Positions 8,049 through 17,351 are shown, counted from the stretch's first letter. The stretch: DNA of 44,599 nt from Pseudomonadota bacterium (GCA_009786025.1 WQUA01000016.1:1-44599), one strand, 5' to 3'. Notes: generated from the letters alone by a model not told the origin. A program made the numbers and translations.

Positions 8049-9893
8049 ATGAGCTTATCCGTAAATCTGAATGTTCCCGAATACGTTAAACATGAGAAGG
8101 TAAAGAAATGGGTCGCCGAAATTGCGGCGTTGGTTCAGCCTGATCGCGTTGTTTGGGCTGACGGTTCGCAAGGAGAATACGATCGCCTTTGCGCTGAAAT
8201 GGTCGCGACCGGAACGCTGATCAAGTTGAATCCGGAAAAGCGCAAGAATTGCTTTTTGGCGCGTTCCGACCCGTCGGATGTGGCGCGCGTTGAAGACCGC
8301 ACGTTCATTTGTTCCGCAAAGGAAGAAGACGCCGGCCCGACTAACAACTGGATGGCCCCCAATAAAATGCGCGAAACCTTGAACGGATTGTTCAAAGGCT
8401 GTATGCGTGGGCGCACGATGTATGTGGTGCCGTTTTCGATGGGGCCGCTCGGCTCGCCGATTGCGCATATCGGTATCGAAATCACGGATTCCCCTTACGT
8501 CGTGGTCAACATGCGCATCATGACACGCATGGGCCGGGCGGTGTTTGATGTTCTGGGCAAAGATGGCGAATTCGTCCCCTGCGTTCACAGCGTCGGTGCG
8601 CCGCTCGCGCCGGGTGAAAAGGATTCGCATTGGCCGTGCAATCGGGAGACCAAATACATTGTCCACTATCCGGAAACGCGCGAAATTTGGTCATACGGTT
8701 CCGGTTATGGCGGCAATGCGTTGCTTGGCAAGAAATGTTTTGCGTTACGGATCGCTTCGACGATGGCGCGCGAGGAAGGCTGGCTGGCCGAACACATGCT
8801 GATTCTCGGCCTCGAATCGCCGGAGGGCGAAAAAACCTACGTCGCCGGCGCTTTCCCGTCCGCTTGCGGCAAAACCAATTTTGCGATGTTGATTCCGCCG
8901 AAAGCGTTTGACGGCTGGAAAGTCACGATGGTCGGCGACGACATTGCCTGGATCAAGCCAGGAGAAGACGGTCGTCTTTATGCGATCAACCCCGAAGCCG
9001 GTTGTTTTGGCGTTGCGCCTAACACTTCGGAAAAGACCAACTACAACGCGATGGCGATGCTTCGGGAGAATGTTATTTTCACCAACGTTGCGCTGACCGA
9101 TGACGGCGATGTCTGGTGGGAAAACATGTGTGAAGCTCCCGTCCATGCGATCGACTGGACCGGTCAGGAGTGGACGCCGGCCATTGCTCGCGAAACCGGT
9201 CGCAAAGCAGCGCATCCAAACGCGCGCTTTACTGTGCCGGTCAGTCAGTGCCCGTCGATCGATTCGCGCTGGGAAGACCCGAAAGGCGTGCCGATTTCTG
9301 CTTTTATCTTCGGAGGCCGTCGCGCCACGACGATACCGCTGGTTTATCAGGCGTTCAACTGGAACTTCGGTGTTTATCTGGCGGCGACGCTCGGCTCCGA
9401 AACCACCGCCGCCGCTTTCGGCGCGCAAGGTGTGGTGCGTCGTGATCCTTTTGCGATGCTACCTTTCTGCGGCTACCACATGGGTGACTATTTCAATCAC
9501 TGGCTGCGCATTGGCGAAAAAGTCGAATACGCACCCAAGATTTTCTGTGTGAACTGGTTCCGCTTGAACGAAAAAGGCGAATTCATGTGGCCGGGGTTTG
9601 GCGAAAACATGCGTGTCCTGCGCTGGATCGTCGCCCGTGCGCGCGGCACTATCGGCGCCAAGGAAACCACGCTTGGCTGGATGCCACGCTTCGAAGATAT
9701 CGACTGGACCGGCCTCGATCTTAACAAGACTGAGTTTGAAGCGTTGACAGGTGTTGATACCGAGGCTTGGAAAGCGGAGCTTAAGGATCATAAGGAGTGG
9801 TTTGACAAGCTCGGCGGGAAGTTGCCGCGGCAGTTCGTACTGAAACGCGAATTGCTCGAAATAAGAGTGGATAGCAACGAATCGGTAGGCTGA
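8049..9893 (+). CDS. pckG: Phosphoenolpyruvate carboxykinase (GTP)
   Basis: The 614-residue cytosolic enzyme interconverts oxaloacetate plus GTP with phosphoenolpyruvate, CO2 and GDP. This is the GTP-dependent form, unrelated in detail to the ATP-dependent PckA. It shows the N-terminal family signature ([17 protein letters not shown]), the GTP P-loop with the reactive cysteine ([14 protein letters not shown]), the metal/kinase-2 segment [27 protein letters not shown], and the guanine-binding C-terminal part ([18 protein letters not shown]). The start at 8049 ([14 protein letters not shown]) matches relatives; an in-frame ATG 17 codons upstream adds unmatched residues. No clear Shine-Dalgarno precedes it. 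The length is normal. It feeds gluconeogenesis or anaplerosis together with the PPi-phosphofructokinase found later in the window. Confidence 0.95.
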   Translation: MSLSVNLNVPEYVKHEKVKKWVAEIAALVQPDRVVWADGSQGEYDRLCAEMVATGTLIKLNPEKRKNCFLARSDPSDVARVEDRTFICSAKEEDAGPTNNWMAPNKMRETLNGLFKGCMRGRTMYVVPFSMGPLGSPIAHIGIEITDSPYVVVNMRIMTRMGRAVFDVLGKDGEFVPCVHSVGAPLAPGEKDSHWPCNRETKYIVHYPETREIWSYGSGYGGNALLGKKCFALRIASTMAREEGWLAEHMLILGLESPEGEKTYVAGAFPSACGKTNFAMLIPPKAFDGWKVTMVGDDIAWIKPGEDGRLYAINPEAGCFGVAPNTSEKTNYNAMAMLRENVIFTNVALTDDGDVWWENMCEAPVHAIDWTGQEWTPAIARETGRKAAHPNARFTVPVSQCPSIDSRWEDPKGVPISAFIFGGRRATTIPLVYQAFNWNFGVYLAATLGSETTAAAFGAQGVVRRDPFAMLPFCGYHMGDYFNHWLRIGEKVEYAPKIFCVNWFRLNEKGEFMWPGFGENMRVLRWIVARARGTIGAKETTLGWMPRFEDIDWTGLDLNKTEFEALTGVDTEAWKAELKDHKEWFDKLGGKLPRQFVLKRELLEIRVDSNESVG

Positions 9894-9958
9894 ACGAACG
9901 GCATTACCGATTGCGGCGAGCGCAGCAAACTCCAAGGCTGTGTTCTTCTTAGCCTGCC

Positions 9959-10195
9959 GTGCCGCCGTTCTTAGAGAAGCCCGTCGTTTATCCGAGCGAT
10001 GGGCTTTTTGTTGATTGCGGACATCGGGTTTACGAAGGGTGCGGCCACTTCCTTGGTGATGCCGCTTGCTATAACAACTACGTTGACGGCGCGATCAGTT
10101 CACTGCTTCTTGGCCTGTCCGGCGACGAGGTGTACGATAAGATGATCAAGTACAGAAAAGGATCAAAAAAAACGTGCGATGCGCGTGCCGGTTAA
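9959..10195 (+). other. Possible gene remnant or small ORF between pckG and the cytochrome gene
   Basis: From a GTG at 9959 a frame of 78 codons stays open to TAA at 10193-10195. The part after residue 17 looks protein-like (VDCGHRVYEGCGHFLGDAACY, then YNNYVDGAISSLLLGLSG, ending with a lysine-rich tail). Its first codons, however, run through the pckG terminator, and no start with a Shine-Dalgarno lies downstream of that terminator. A second short frame, 10199-10372 (MGDKGIRFIVEDIAQFNEGA), follows directly and overlaps the cytochrome gene. The gap from 9894 to 10274 may therefore carry the debris of a small gene. No family is recognised. Confidence 0.25.
9977..10009 (+). terminator. Rho-independent terminator after pckG
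   Basis: AAGCCCGTCG pairs with CGATGGGCTT (one G-T pair) around a 10-base loop and runs into TTTTTG. It lies about 85 bp behind the pckG stop. Confidence 0.8.
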
Positions 10196-10274
10196 AAAAT
10201 GGGCGATAAGGGAATCCGTTTTATTGTCGAAGACATCGCCCAATTCAACGAAGGCGCACAGGAGGAGATGAAAA

Positions 10275-10730
10275 ATGAGTGCTCGCAGTATTTTTGTTGC
10301 CGCAATGTTGATTCTTGTAGCGGCGTTGTTCTTCTACCTTTTAGATACGAAGGAGGCGAAGCGCGAAGGTGAAAATGCGGTGGCGCCTGCGCAACCCGCA
10401 ACTGTGGTGGAGGCGCCGCAATCAAACGCCGGTAATGTTCAAACGACAGCGGAAGCCAACGAGAAACCGAAAACGCTGACAACGCAGCAAGAAGCAGCGC
10501 CGAGCGCGGGAGTGAGCCGTCTGTATCTGGCGAAGTGCTCTTCCTGCCACGGGCGCAACGGCCGCGGCCCGATCGGGCCGTCGATTGCCGGCAAGAGCCA
10601 GGAAGAAAACCTGGCGATTCTGATGAAGTATAAAAACAAGCAGGCGCCGAATTCCGCGATGCTCGGCCTGCTGGAAAAAACCAGCGATCAGGAGCTTGAG
10701 ATGTTAGCCAAGGAAATCGCTGCGTTCTGA
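10275..10730 (+). CDS. Membrane-anchored monohaem cytochrome c
   Basis: The 151-residue product has an N-terminal hydrophobic helix (residues 5-23, IFVAAMLILVAALFFYLL) that probably stays uncleaved as an anchor. An Ala/Pro/Glu/Gln-rich flexible linker (about 30-78) follows, then a class I cytochrome c domain. CSSCH at 88-92 binds the single haem, and M129 is the likely distal ligand. AGGAGG ends eight bases before the ATG. The gene stands alone between pckG and a heptamer repeat. It could shuttle electrons between inner-membrane complexes and periplasmic partners, including the decaheme cytochrome encoded 9 kb away, but nothing here proves that link. Confidence 0.85.
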   Translation: MSARSIFVAAMLILVAALFFYLLDTKEAKREGENAVAPAQPATVVEAPQSNAGNVQTTAEANEKPKTLTTQQEAAPSAGVSRLYLAKCSSCHGRNGRGPIGPSIAGKSQEENLAILMKYKNKQAPNSAMLGLLEKTSDQELEMLAKEIAAF

Positions 10731-10764
10731 TGCCAGCCGCTGATTGCCGCGATTTGCTTTGAGA

Positions 10765-10798
10765 GCAGAGATCAGAAACCAGAGGCCGGACATCAGAA
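10765..10798. repeat. Heptamer array 1 (ATCAGRR family)
   Basis: Units in constant 7-bp register: ATCAGAA, ACCAGAG, GCCGGAC, ATCAGAA, preceded by GCAGAG. It lies between the cytochrome gene and the MscS gene. Confidence 0.7.
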
Positions 10799-10847
10799 TG
10801 GCTTAATCAACGAACTGATGTTGTGGCCCGCTGCATTCACCAGCAAG

Positions 10848-12137
10848 CTACACGCTTTGCGGCGGTTCATCCGCCGCATGGATCAAGCGCACTTCGCGCT
10901 GCGGAAACGGAATCTCGATGCCGTGCTGCGCGAAAAGATCCCAGAGGCGCAGGTTGATGTTGCTTCTCAGTGAGCCCTGCCCGTTTTCCGGGTCACGCAC
11001 CCAAAAACCCAGCAGCAGATTGATGCCGCTGTCGCCGAAATCAACAACGGAGGCAGTCGGCGCTCGTTTACCGTCGGCAACGCGCGATTCGGCCATCGCT
11101 GCTTGTTCCATCAGACGTAACGCCAACCGCAAATCGGTACCGTATGCTACTTGCACCGGCAGTGTCGCGCGCGCCTCGCGCTGGCTCGACGAATGGTTAA
11201 GCACCGTTTGCGTCAGCAGGACTTCGTTCGGCACCATCGCGTCGATACCGTCGAGGCTGCGAACCACGACGTAGCGGGCGGTCACTTCACGAACGACGCC
11301 AAAGCGGCCATCGACGGTAATCATGTCACCGATCTTGATCGCATGTTCAAACAATACAGCGAAACCAGCGATGTAGTTAGCGACCAAGCGCTGCAGCCCA
11401 AGGCCGATACCGACGCCGATCGCGCCGCCCAATACGGCGAACACAGTCAAGTCGATACCGATACTTTGTAGAGCGAACAGCACCGCTACTACCATCAACA
11501 GCGCCCGCAGGAAACGCGCCAACAGCAAGCGGCCGTTGTACGACGCATCCTGTTGCGGCGATTTCGGCAATAAGCGACGTTCGATCATGCCGGCTACCCA
11601 TAAGGTCACCGCCAGCGTCAGGATCAGCACCACGACGGCTTTGATTAGCGTCCACAACGATACGCCGCCGCCTAGCGGCAGCACGATATCGTCCAACTCT
11701 TTCGTCAACTCCGGCAGAATGCCGAAGAAGTGCAGCGCCACCAGAAGCCAGATGGTGAAGGAGACCGCGCGCTCCGATGCTTTCAGCCAGGCTGTGTGGC
11801 TGAATATCGTGTGTAGCGTGTAAACCAGAATTCGGATCGCCGCCAGCGCCAACATCAACGGCAGCGCGATATTAAGAAAAAGTGGTGTTTCGTAGATACG
11901 GAAAAACGAGCGCGCCAGCAGCACGAACAACAACGCCAGCAGCGGAAACACCGCGCGTATCATGCCACCAGGCAACGCCCGTTCCGATAGCGCTTGCCAT
12001 TTCTCCTGCCGCTTCGCGTACCAGTGCCGGCTTAGCCCGTAAGCCGCGGCGACACATACCAGCGTCAGCGCCAGATCAAGCCAGCCCACCGGCGACGATA
12101 ACACCGTCGTGACCCGTGAAAAATCAATGGCGTCCAT
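10848..12137 (-). CDS. MscS-family mechanosensitive ion channel
   Basis: The 429-residue inner-membrane protein has several N-terminal transmembrane helices (up to about residue 200), then the pore helix and beta domain of the MscS family. The pore-lining and following segment reads GGAIGVGIGLGLQRLVANYI and continues FEHAIKIGDMITVDG, with VPNEVLLTQTVLNHS in the beta domain. Such channels open under membrane tension to release solutes during osmotic downshock. It is longer than E. coli MscS (286) but far shorter than MscK. An ATG at 12137 with GAGGA upstream is preferred over a TTG five codons earlier. The carboxyl end carries a polar tail. It is transcribed alone. Confidence 0.88.
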   Translation of the reverse strand: MDAIDFSRVTTVLSSPVGWLDLALTLVCVAAAYGLSRHWYAKRQEKWQALSERALPGGMIRAVFPLLALLFVLLARSFFRIYETPLFLNIALPLMLALAAIRILVYTLHTIFSHTAWLKASERAVSFTIWLLVALHFFGILPELTKELDDIVLPLGGGVSLWTLIKAVVVLILTLAVTLWVAGMIERRLLPKSPQQDASYNGRLLLARFLRALLMVVAVLFALQSIGIDLTVFAVLGGAIGVGIGLGLQRLVANYIAGFAVLFEHAIKIGDMITVDGRFGVVREVTARYVVVRSLDGIDAMVPNEVLLTQTVLNHSSSQREARATLPVQVAYGTDLRLALRLMEQAAMAESRVADGKRAPTASVVDFGDSGINLLLGFWVRDPENGQGSLRSNINLRLWDLFAQHGIEIPFPQREVRLIHAADEPPQSV

Positions 12138-12159
12138 TTCGGGAGTCCTCAAGTCGGGT

Positions 12160-12187
12160 GTCAGAGGTCAGGAATCAGAAGATAAGA
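12160..12187. repeat. Heptamer array 2 (ATCAGRR family)
   Basis: Units GTCAGAG, GTCAGGA, ATCAGAA, GATAAGA follow one another in 7-bp register just upstream of the MscS gene start. Confidence 0.7.
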
Positions 12188-12268
12188 TACTAGCACGCGG
12201 GGACACGATGGATGTTCCGGCGGCTACTTTTCTCCTTTCCCCGCTTGCGGGGGAAGGCCAGGATGGGG

Positions 12269-12310
12269 GTCAGAGCTCAGAGGGCAGATGTCAGAAAACA
12301 GGCATCCGAT
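12269..12310. repeat. Heptamer array 3 (ATCAGRR family)
   Basis: Units GTCAGAG, CTCAGAG, GGCAGAT, GTCAGAA, AACAGGC, ATCCGAT in 7-bp register, directly after a CCCCGCTTGCGGGG element. Confidence 0.7.
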
Positions 12311-12433
12311 CGGGCGGCAGATTGCTACTCCTACGTTTCTATTGGGGCGTTTTACCCGTACAAGGGGAGGCAACCTGCTTCCCGTCGTGATCGCATGGGT
12401 TCTGCGATGTCGCTATGCGCAGAATGACGTTTT

Positions 12434-12466
12434 TTCTTTGCGCTCTATGCGCTCTTTGCGGTTTAA
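12434..12466. repeat. 9-bp tandem array (GCAAAGAAC family)
   Basis: Read on the minus strand this is GCAAAGAGC, GCATAGAGC, GCAAAGAAA, preceded by TTAAACC. The same layout recurs at 14088-14120. Confidence 0.65.
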
Positions 12467-12479
12467 ATTTTTTCAACAT

Positions 12480-12530
12480 CCCCCCGCCCGCCTTCGGCGG
12501 GCGCCTCTTTCAAAAAGGGGCTTTCTTTCT
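12480..12530. repeat. Double-hairpin intergenic element, copy 1
   Basis: CGCCCGCC and GGCGGGCG (12485-12503) form a hairpin with a TTC loop. CCTCTTTCAAAAAGGGG follows as a second short palindrome, then CTTTCTT. A near copy lies at 34379-34430 and a diverged copy lies within the hda frame at 18181-18225. Confidence 0.7.
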
Positions 12531-12574
12531 TCGTGCTTTCGCGTGAGATACAAGGGGCGGTTTCAAACCCACTC

Positions 12575-13882
12575 CTACGCAGCCTGATTCCTGACCATCG
12601 CCGCTGCAAAGAAGCCGTCGGTGTGGTGCTGGTGTGGCAGCAGTTTGAGGGTTTCGCCGGTATCGAGCGGCACTTGTGAACGCGTCAACGCATCCACCGC
12701 CGGCTGCAACGAAAATTCAGGGTGGGTGTCCAGAAATTGCGCAACGATCGCTTCGTTCTCCGCTGAGAGCACGCTGCACGTTGCATACACCAGTCGTCCT
12801 CCCGGCTTGACCAGTCGCGCCGCCGCCATCAGGATCGCTGTTTGCTTGGCGTTCAGTTCCGTCAGTCCCGCTTCGCTGTAGCGCCATTTCAGATCGGGAT
12901 TGCGTTGCAGCGTTCCGGTTCCAGTACATGGCGCATCGACCAGAACGCGATCCATTTTCCCGGCCAGCCGTTTGAGTTTGGCGTCGCGCTCACTGTCGAT
13001 CCGTTGCGGATGTACATTCGACAATCCGGAACGCGCCAGCCGTGGCGTCAGTTTTTGCAGGCGCTTATCCGACACGTCGAAGGCGTATAACCTCCCCTGT
13101 GAGCGCATCAGCATCCCGAGCAGCAGCGTTTTGCCACCGGCGCCGGCACAAAAATCGGCCACCATTTCACCGCGACGCGGCGCCACCAGATACCCGGCCA
13201 ACTGGCTGCTTTCACTTTGCACTTCGAGTTTGCCTTCGACCAGCCAGGGATGATTCACCAGCATCGGCCGCCCATGCGCGCGAAGGCCGAGCGGCGAATA
13301 CGGCGTCGGCTCGATTCGCCAACCTTCTTCGCGCAACGCTGTCAACGCTTCGTCGCGCGTTGTTTTCATCACGTTGATGCGGAGATCGAACGGCGCGGGC
13401 TGTGTCCACGCTTGTGTCAGTTGTGTACAGGTTGCGGCATCGTAATCGTGGTTCAGGCGCGTCCACAGTTCATCGGGCACATCAGCGTGGTCGATCTTGG
13501 AGAGTAACGCTTCCGAGGCTTTCCAATGTGCGCCAAACTCCTTCACCCATTCGCGGTCAACAGCATCGGCCAGCGCTTCCGTTTCTCGCAACGCGCCATC
13601 GAATTCGCGCAGCAGCACTGCCAGCGCCAGCCGTCGCGGCTTCGTCGTCTGCGTCAATGCTTTCAGCGAACGGCGACGGCGCAGATAAGCGAACACACCT
13701 TCGGCGATGAGGGCGCGGTCACGTTGTCCCAGTGACGAATGCTCGCGGAAGAAATGGCGCAACACGCCATCCGCCGGATAACGCAAGGTGTCGGCGCGAC
13801 GAATGGCTTCCGCCAATGCCTGAATATGATAATGCCGCCATTCAAGGGTATTTTTTTCTCGTCTGCGTTCAGGTTTTTCCAT
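12575..13882 (-). CDS. RsmB/NOP family RNA (cytosine-5) methyltransferase
   Basis: The 435-residue enzyme transfers a methyl group from SAM to C5 of cytosine in RNA, in this family usually 16S rRNA. The N-terminal 150 or so residues are a helical NusB-like region. The Rossmann domain follows, with the SAM motif VADFCAGAGGKTLLL, the first cysteine motif DAPCTGTGTLQRNPD, and the nucleophilic cysteine in YATCSVLSAEN. The start at 13882 (MEKPERRREKN) gives a normal length. Betaproteobacteria often carry two RsmB-like paralogues, so the exact target base cannot be assigned and the symbol rsmB is withheld. purN lies upstream on the same strand, 241 bp of repeat DNA away. Confidence 0.88.
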   Translation of the reverse strand: MEKPERRREKNTLEWRHYHIQALAEAIRRADTLRYPADGVLRHFFREHSSLGQRDRALIAEGVFAYLRRRRSLKALTQTTKPRRLALAVLLREFDGALRETEALADAVDREWVKEFGAHWKASEALLSKIDHADVPDELWTRLNHDYDAATCTQLTQAWTQPAPFDLRINVMKTTRDEALTALREEGWRIEPTPYSPLGLRAHGRPMLVNHPWLVEGKLEVQSESSQLAGYLVAPRRGEMVADFCAGAGGKTLLLGMLMRSQGRLYAFDVSDKRLQKLTPRLARSGLSNVHPQRIDSERDAKLKRLAGKMDRVLVDAPCTGTGTLQRNPDLKWRYSEAGLTELNAKQTAILMAAARLVKPGGRLVYATCSVLSAENEAIVAQFLDTHPEFSLQPAVDALTRSQVPLDTGETLKLLPHQHHTDGFFAAAMVRNQAA

Positions 13883-13907
13883 GAGCGTGAAGCCTTTTTA
13901 TTGAATC

Positions 13908-13934
13908 GCAAAAAACGCATAGAGTGCAAAAATT
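13908..13934. repeat. 9-bp tandem array (GCAAAGAAC family)
   Basis: GCAAAAAAC, GCATAGAGT, GCAAAAATT in 9-bp register, in the plus orientation. With the copy at 14088-14120 in opposite orientation it brackets a repeat-rich stretch (13960-14030) containing CCCCGTCGCCTTTG and GATGGGGGCTGGGGTGGGG. Confidence 0.6.
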
Positions 13935-14087
13935 AAGCGGCCGGGCAAACCGAAAGCGCCTCTTCAAAGGGAGACAAACCCCGTCGCCTTTGAAAAGGGA
14001 CAAGATGGGGGCTGGGGTGGGGAGGTGAATGCTCTGTTTCCACATATTTTCATTAGACAAGAAATCACCGCGATATATCAAAGTCTT

Positions 14088-14120
14088 TTCTTTGTGTTCT
14101 ATGCGTTCTTTGCGGTTAAT
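14088..14120. repeat. 9-bp tandem array (GCAAAGAAC family)
   Basis: On the minus strand: GCAAAGAAC, GCATAGAAC, ACAAAGAAA, preceded by TTAACC. It ends four bases before the purN stop codon. Confidence 0.65.
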
Positions 14121-14123
14121 TTT

Positions 14124-14804
14124 TCAGCGTTGTGGGTTCTGACAGGACGCCGGTGGTTTTACAGCACCACGTAGCGCCACGGTTTGTCCGTCAACGCTCA
14201 AGCGGTCAGCGCAAAACCAGCGTACCGCATCTTCCAGCAAACGGTGTTCGGCATCGAGCACGCGCGCCGCCAGTGTCGCTTCATCGTCACCGGGCAGCAC
14301 TGGCACAGCGCTTTGTCCGACGATGGGACCAACATCGACTTCCGGTGTGACAAAGTGCACAGTGCAGCCGTGCCATTTCACACCGTCGGCCAGCGCCCGC
14401 TGATGCGTGTGCAACCCCGGATACGACGGCAACAGCGCAGGATGAATATTGATCATGCGACCGGCGAAGCGCTGCACGATGGCTGCGCCGAGCACACGCA
14501 TGAAACCGGCGAGCACAACGAGGTCTGGCGCGTCCGCCGCAATCGCATCGCCGAGCGCCGCGTCGAATGCATCGCGGGTCGGATATGCTTTGACATCGAC
14601 CACGGTTGTGGGAATGCCGCGCTTTTCGGCATGTTGCAATCCAGCGGCGTCGGCGCGCTGACTCAACACCCGCACGATGCGACCTTGAATTCGGCCAGCG
14701 TCAATCGCGTCGAGCAATGCCGCCAGGTTCGAGCCGCGGCCGGAAATCAAAACGCTGATTTTTTTGTCTCTGGTTTTTGAGAGGGTGGTATTCATAACAG
14801 GCAT
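14124..14804 (-). CDS. purN: Phosphoribosylglycinamide formyltransferase (GART)
   Basis: The 226-residue enzyme uses 10-formyltetrahydrofolate to formylate glycinamide ribonucleotide, the third step of purine synthesis. SGRGSNLAALLDA binds the phosphoribosyl group. The catalytic set is N119 and H121 in INIHPALLPSYPG and D157 in EVDVGPIVGQ. The start at 14804 has no clear Shine-Dalgarno; an ATG three codons later is an equal candidate, and the family core begins only at residue 15 (KISVLISGRGSN). purM, the fifth-step enzyme, lies 231 bp upstream on the same strand, the usual purM-purN pairing, here separated by repeat DNA. Confidence 0.94.
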   Translation of the reverse strand: MPVMNTTLSKTRDKKISVLISGRGSNLAALLDAIDAGRIQGRIVRVLSQRADAAGLQHAEKRGIPTTVVDVKAYPTRDAFDAALGDAIAADAPDLVVLAGFMRVLGAAIVQRFAGRMINIHPALLPSYPGLHTHQRALADGVKWHGCTVHFVTPEVDVGPIVGQSAVPVLPGDDEATLAARVLDAEHRLLEDAVRWFCADRLSVDGQTVALRGAVKPPASCQNPQR

Positions 14805-14825
14805 CAGCGGTCATGGATTAGAACG

Positions 14826-14990
14826 GCGTTTCTCACGCGAAGGCGCGAAACCGTGAAGAAAAAATCAGCGTCATTGCGAGCGCAGCGACGCAATCCAGAG
14901 AACCCCATTCCCTTGCCCTCTCCCTCAAGCGGGAGAAGGGAGCATACTTTCTTCGCGGCTTCGCGCCTTCGCGTGAAACCAAAATGCTGG
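14826..14990. repeat. Composite repeat island with 16-bp inverted ends between purM and purN
   Basis: CACGCGAAGGCGCGAA (14834-14849) is perfectly inverted at 14960-14975. Between these arms lie a CATTGCGAGCGCAGCGA element (14870-14900), and a CTCTCCCTCAAGCGGGAGAAGGG element (its hairpin core CTCCC-TCAAGC-GGGAG near 14919-14938). No gene is present. Confidence 0.65.
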
Positions 14991-15035
14991 GACACGCTTC
15001 GCTATCCCAGCTTACGGCACAGTTCATGGTTCTGC

Positions 15036-16097
15036 TCATGGTTCGATCACTACGGACGGTTGGTTGTCTTCGCGCGCGATCACGTCGCCGATTTTCGTGA
15101 CGGTTTCGCCATGTGCGCGCAACGAAGCGATGGCTTTCTCTGCTTGTTCCGCCGCAACGATCACCACCATGCCGATGCCGCAGTTGAAAACGCGGTGCAT
15201 TTCTTCTTCGGCAACGCCGCCGCGCTGTTGCAACCAATCGAACACGGGCAGCCGTTGCCAGGCGCCCTTGTGCAAGCGCACGCCTAAAGTTTTCGGGAGT
15301 ACGCGGGGAATGTTTTCGGTCAAGCCGCCGCCGGTGATGTGCGCCATGCCTTTGACCGGCAGCACTTTCATCAACGCCAATAGCGACTTGACGTAAATCC
15401 GCGTCGGCGCCATCAGCGCATCGGCCAGTATGCCGGCGCCGCAATGTTCCACCTGAAGATCAACGCCGCTGCGCGCGACGATTTTGCGAATCAGCGAATA
15501 ACCGTTCGAATGCGGACCGCTTGAAGCCAATCCGAGCACAGCATCGCCTGCCTGAATCGTGCTGCCGTCGATGATTGCGGCGCGTTCAACAACGCCGACC
15601 GCAAAGCCGGCCAGATCGTATTCACCTTCGGCGTACATTCCCGGCATCTCTGCCGTTTCGCCGCCGACCAGCGCGCAACCGGCGCTCTCGCAGCCGGCGG
15701 CAATACCTTGCACGACGCACGCGGCGCGATCGACATCGAGCTTGCCGCACGAAAAATAATCGAGGAAGAACAGCGGCTCAGCGCCTTGCACCAGAATGTC
15801 ATTGACACTCATCGCCACCAGGTCGATGCCGATGGTGTCGTGGCGGTCGAGTTCAAACGCCAGCTTCAGTTTGGTGCCAACGCCATCGGTGCCGGCGACC
15901 AGCACTGGTTCGTGATAACGTCCGCCCAGGCCGATCAGAGCGCCGAAACCGCCGATGCCATTCAGCACTTCCGGACGCATCGTTCGGCGCGCCAGCGGCT
16001 TGATTCGGTCAACCAGCGCGTCGCCGGCGTCGATATCGACGCCGGCATCGCGGTACGTCAAAGGTGTGGCGGAAAGATCCTGGGGAGGTGCTGTCAT
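15036..16097 (-). CDS. purM: Phosphoribosylformylglycinamidine cyclo-ligase (AIR synthetase)
   Basis: The 353-residue ATP-dependent enzyme closes the imidazole ring to give aminoimidazole ribonucleotide, step five of purine synthesis. Family motifs are present in order: [72 protein letters not shown], and [16 protein letters not shown]. The start at 16097 ([13 protein letters not shown]) has GAGG seven bases upstream and gives the usual length; the open frame extends 21 codons further without homology. It diverges from the permease gene at 16188, leaving a 90-bp shared promoter region. Confidence 0.95.
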   Translation of the reverse strand: MTAPPQDLSATPLTYRDAGVDIDAGDALVDRIKPLARRTMRPEVLNGIGGFGALIGLGGRYHEPVLVAGTDGVGTKLKLAFELDRHDTIGIDLVAMSVNDILVQGAEPLFFLDYFSCGKLDVDRAACVVQGIAAGCESAGCALVGGETAEMPGMYAEGEYDLAGFAVGVVERAAIIDGSTIQAGDAVLGLASSGPHSNGYSLIRKIVARSGVDLQVEHCGAGILADALMAPTRIYVKSLLALMKVLPVKGMAHITGGGLTENIPRVLPKTLGVRLHKGAWQRLPVFDWLQQRGGVAEEEMHRVFNCGIGMVVIVAAEQAEKAIASLRAHGETVTKIGDVIAREDNQPSVVIEP

Positions 16098-16187
16098 AAT
16101 AGCCTCGCAGAAGGCGGGGATTGAAGCCAGCCCCCGACCACGATACAGTTCAGTTTTCAAAGCCGAATTTTAACGGAAAACCCCCCC

Positions 16188-17351
16188 ATGAGCGACCCGC
16201 TACCGTCATTGCCGCCACCACCCGCGTCTGCGCCCGTTTCTCTCGCCGCCCCGGCAGCGGCTTCGCCGCAACTTTCCGCACGGCTTGCCGTACCATTGTC
16301 GTGGCGTCATTATGTCTGGGTGATTGGCGCCATTGCGGTGTTCGTGTTGCTGTTGCAAGGTTTAGGGCCGATCCTGACGCCTTTTTTCGCCGGCGCGATC
16401 CTCGCTTACCTCGGTTCGCCAGTGGTCAGATGGTTATCGAAAAAAGGCGTATCGCGTACAGTGGGAACACTCATTGTGATCGCGTTGCTGATGGCGGCGG
16501 TGTCCGTCCTGTTGCTTGTGCTGACGCCGCTGGTTCACTCGGAAGCCTCACTGATCGCAAGCCGCGTTCCCGAACTTTTCGACCGCTTTTCGACGACGCT
16601 GCTGCCGAAAATTGAATCCTGGCTCGGTGTGTCGTTGTCGTTCGACATGAGCGCATTGCGCACACTGCTCGCTGATAATCTCGACAGCGCACAAGCCGTT
16701 TCGCTGCATATTCTCTCCGGCGTCAAGACCGGCGGTCAGGCGCTGTTGTCGCTGGTTATCAATGTTGTGCTGATCCCCGTCGTGATGTTTTATCTTTTGC
16801 GTGACTGGGATCTTCTTTTGCGTGGCATCGACGATCTGGTGCCGCGCCGCTGGCACGGCAAAACCACCGAAATCGCCGGTCAAATCGACGCTGTGCTCGC
16901 TGAATTCATCCACGGCCAATTTCTGGTGATGCTGGTGCTCGGCGCGTACTATGTGATAGCGCTGTGGGTCGTCGGCCTTGAATTCGCATTACCGATCGGG
17001 CTGCTGACCGGCTTGCTGGTTTTCATTCCCTACGTCGGCTACGGCATCGGGCTAACGCTGGCGGTCGTTGCCGCGCTGCTGCAATGGAGCGGCTGGCCGT
17101 CGTTTGTCGCGGTGCTGGTGGTTTACGGTATCGGCCAACTACTCGAAAACTATGTGCTTGTACCGTATCTCGTCGGTGACCGTATCGGCCTACATCCGCT
17201 TACTGTGATCTTCGTGCTGCTGGCGTTCGGACAACTGTTCGGTTTTGTCGGCGTGCTACTGGCGCTGCCAGTTTCGGCGGCGATACTGATCGCGTTGCGT
17301 CATCTGCGCGTTGCGTACCAGCAAAGCCCGCTGTATCAGGAAAAGCTCTGA
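16188..17351 (+). CDS. AI-2E family (PerM-type) transporter
   Basis: The 387-residue inner-membrane protein has about eight hydrophobic segments and the family's long polar loop between residues 110 and 175. Conserved pieces include PFFAGAILAYLGSPVVRWL, IPVVMFYLLRDWD, GVELAL-like GLEFALPIGLLTGLLVFIPYVG, and the ending LVGDRIGLHPLTVIFVLLAFG with LPVSAAILIALRH. Family members have been linked to export of small molecules, including AI-2 in one case, and to sodium/proton exchange, so the substrate is open. The N-terminus is Pro/Ala/Ser-rich and probably disordered. hda starts 10 bp behind the stop. The order purM < > perM-hda is typical of Betaproteobacteria. Confidence 0.88.
   Translation: MSDPLPSLPPPPASAPVSLAAPAAASPQLSARLAVPLSWRHYVWVIGAIAVFVLLLQGLGPILTPFFAGAILAYLGSPVVRWLSKKGVSRTVGTLIVIALLMAAVSVLLLVLTPLVHSEASLIASRVPELFDRFSTTLLPKIESWLGVSLSFDMSALRTLLADNLDSAQAVSLHILSGVKTGGQALLSLVINVVLIPVVMFYLLRDWDLLLRGIDDLVPRRWHGKTTEIAGQIDAVLAEFIHGQFLVMLVLGAYYVIALWVVGLEFALPIGLLTGLLVFIPYVGYGIGLTLAVVAALLQWSGWPSFVAVLVVYGIGQLLENYVLVPYLVGDRIGLHPLTVIFVLLAFGQLFGFVGVLLALPVSAAILIALRHLRVAYQQSPLYQEKL

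Larger units (their letters stand above)
12138..12574. repeat. Repeat-filled gap between the MscS and RsmB genes
   Basis: These 437 bp hold no gene but at least five repeat pieces. They are heptamer arrays at 12160-12187 and 12269-12310, a CCCCGCTTGCGGGG element near 12240, a CATTCTGCGC-type element around 12393-12428 (reverse orientation), a 9-bp array at 12434-12466, and a double-hairpin element at 12480-12530. An in-frame reading across part of it gives only low-complexity peptide. Confidence 0.7.

Noticed and set aside
12575..12600. CCTGATTCCTGACC at the end of the RsmB-like gene as another heptamer array
   Set aside because: Only two units, within codons of a plausible C-terminus; too short to count.
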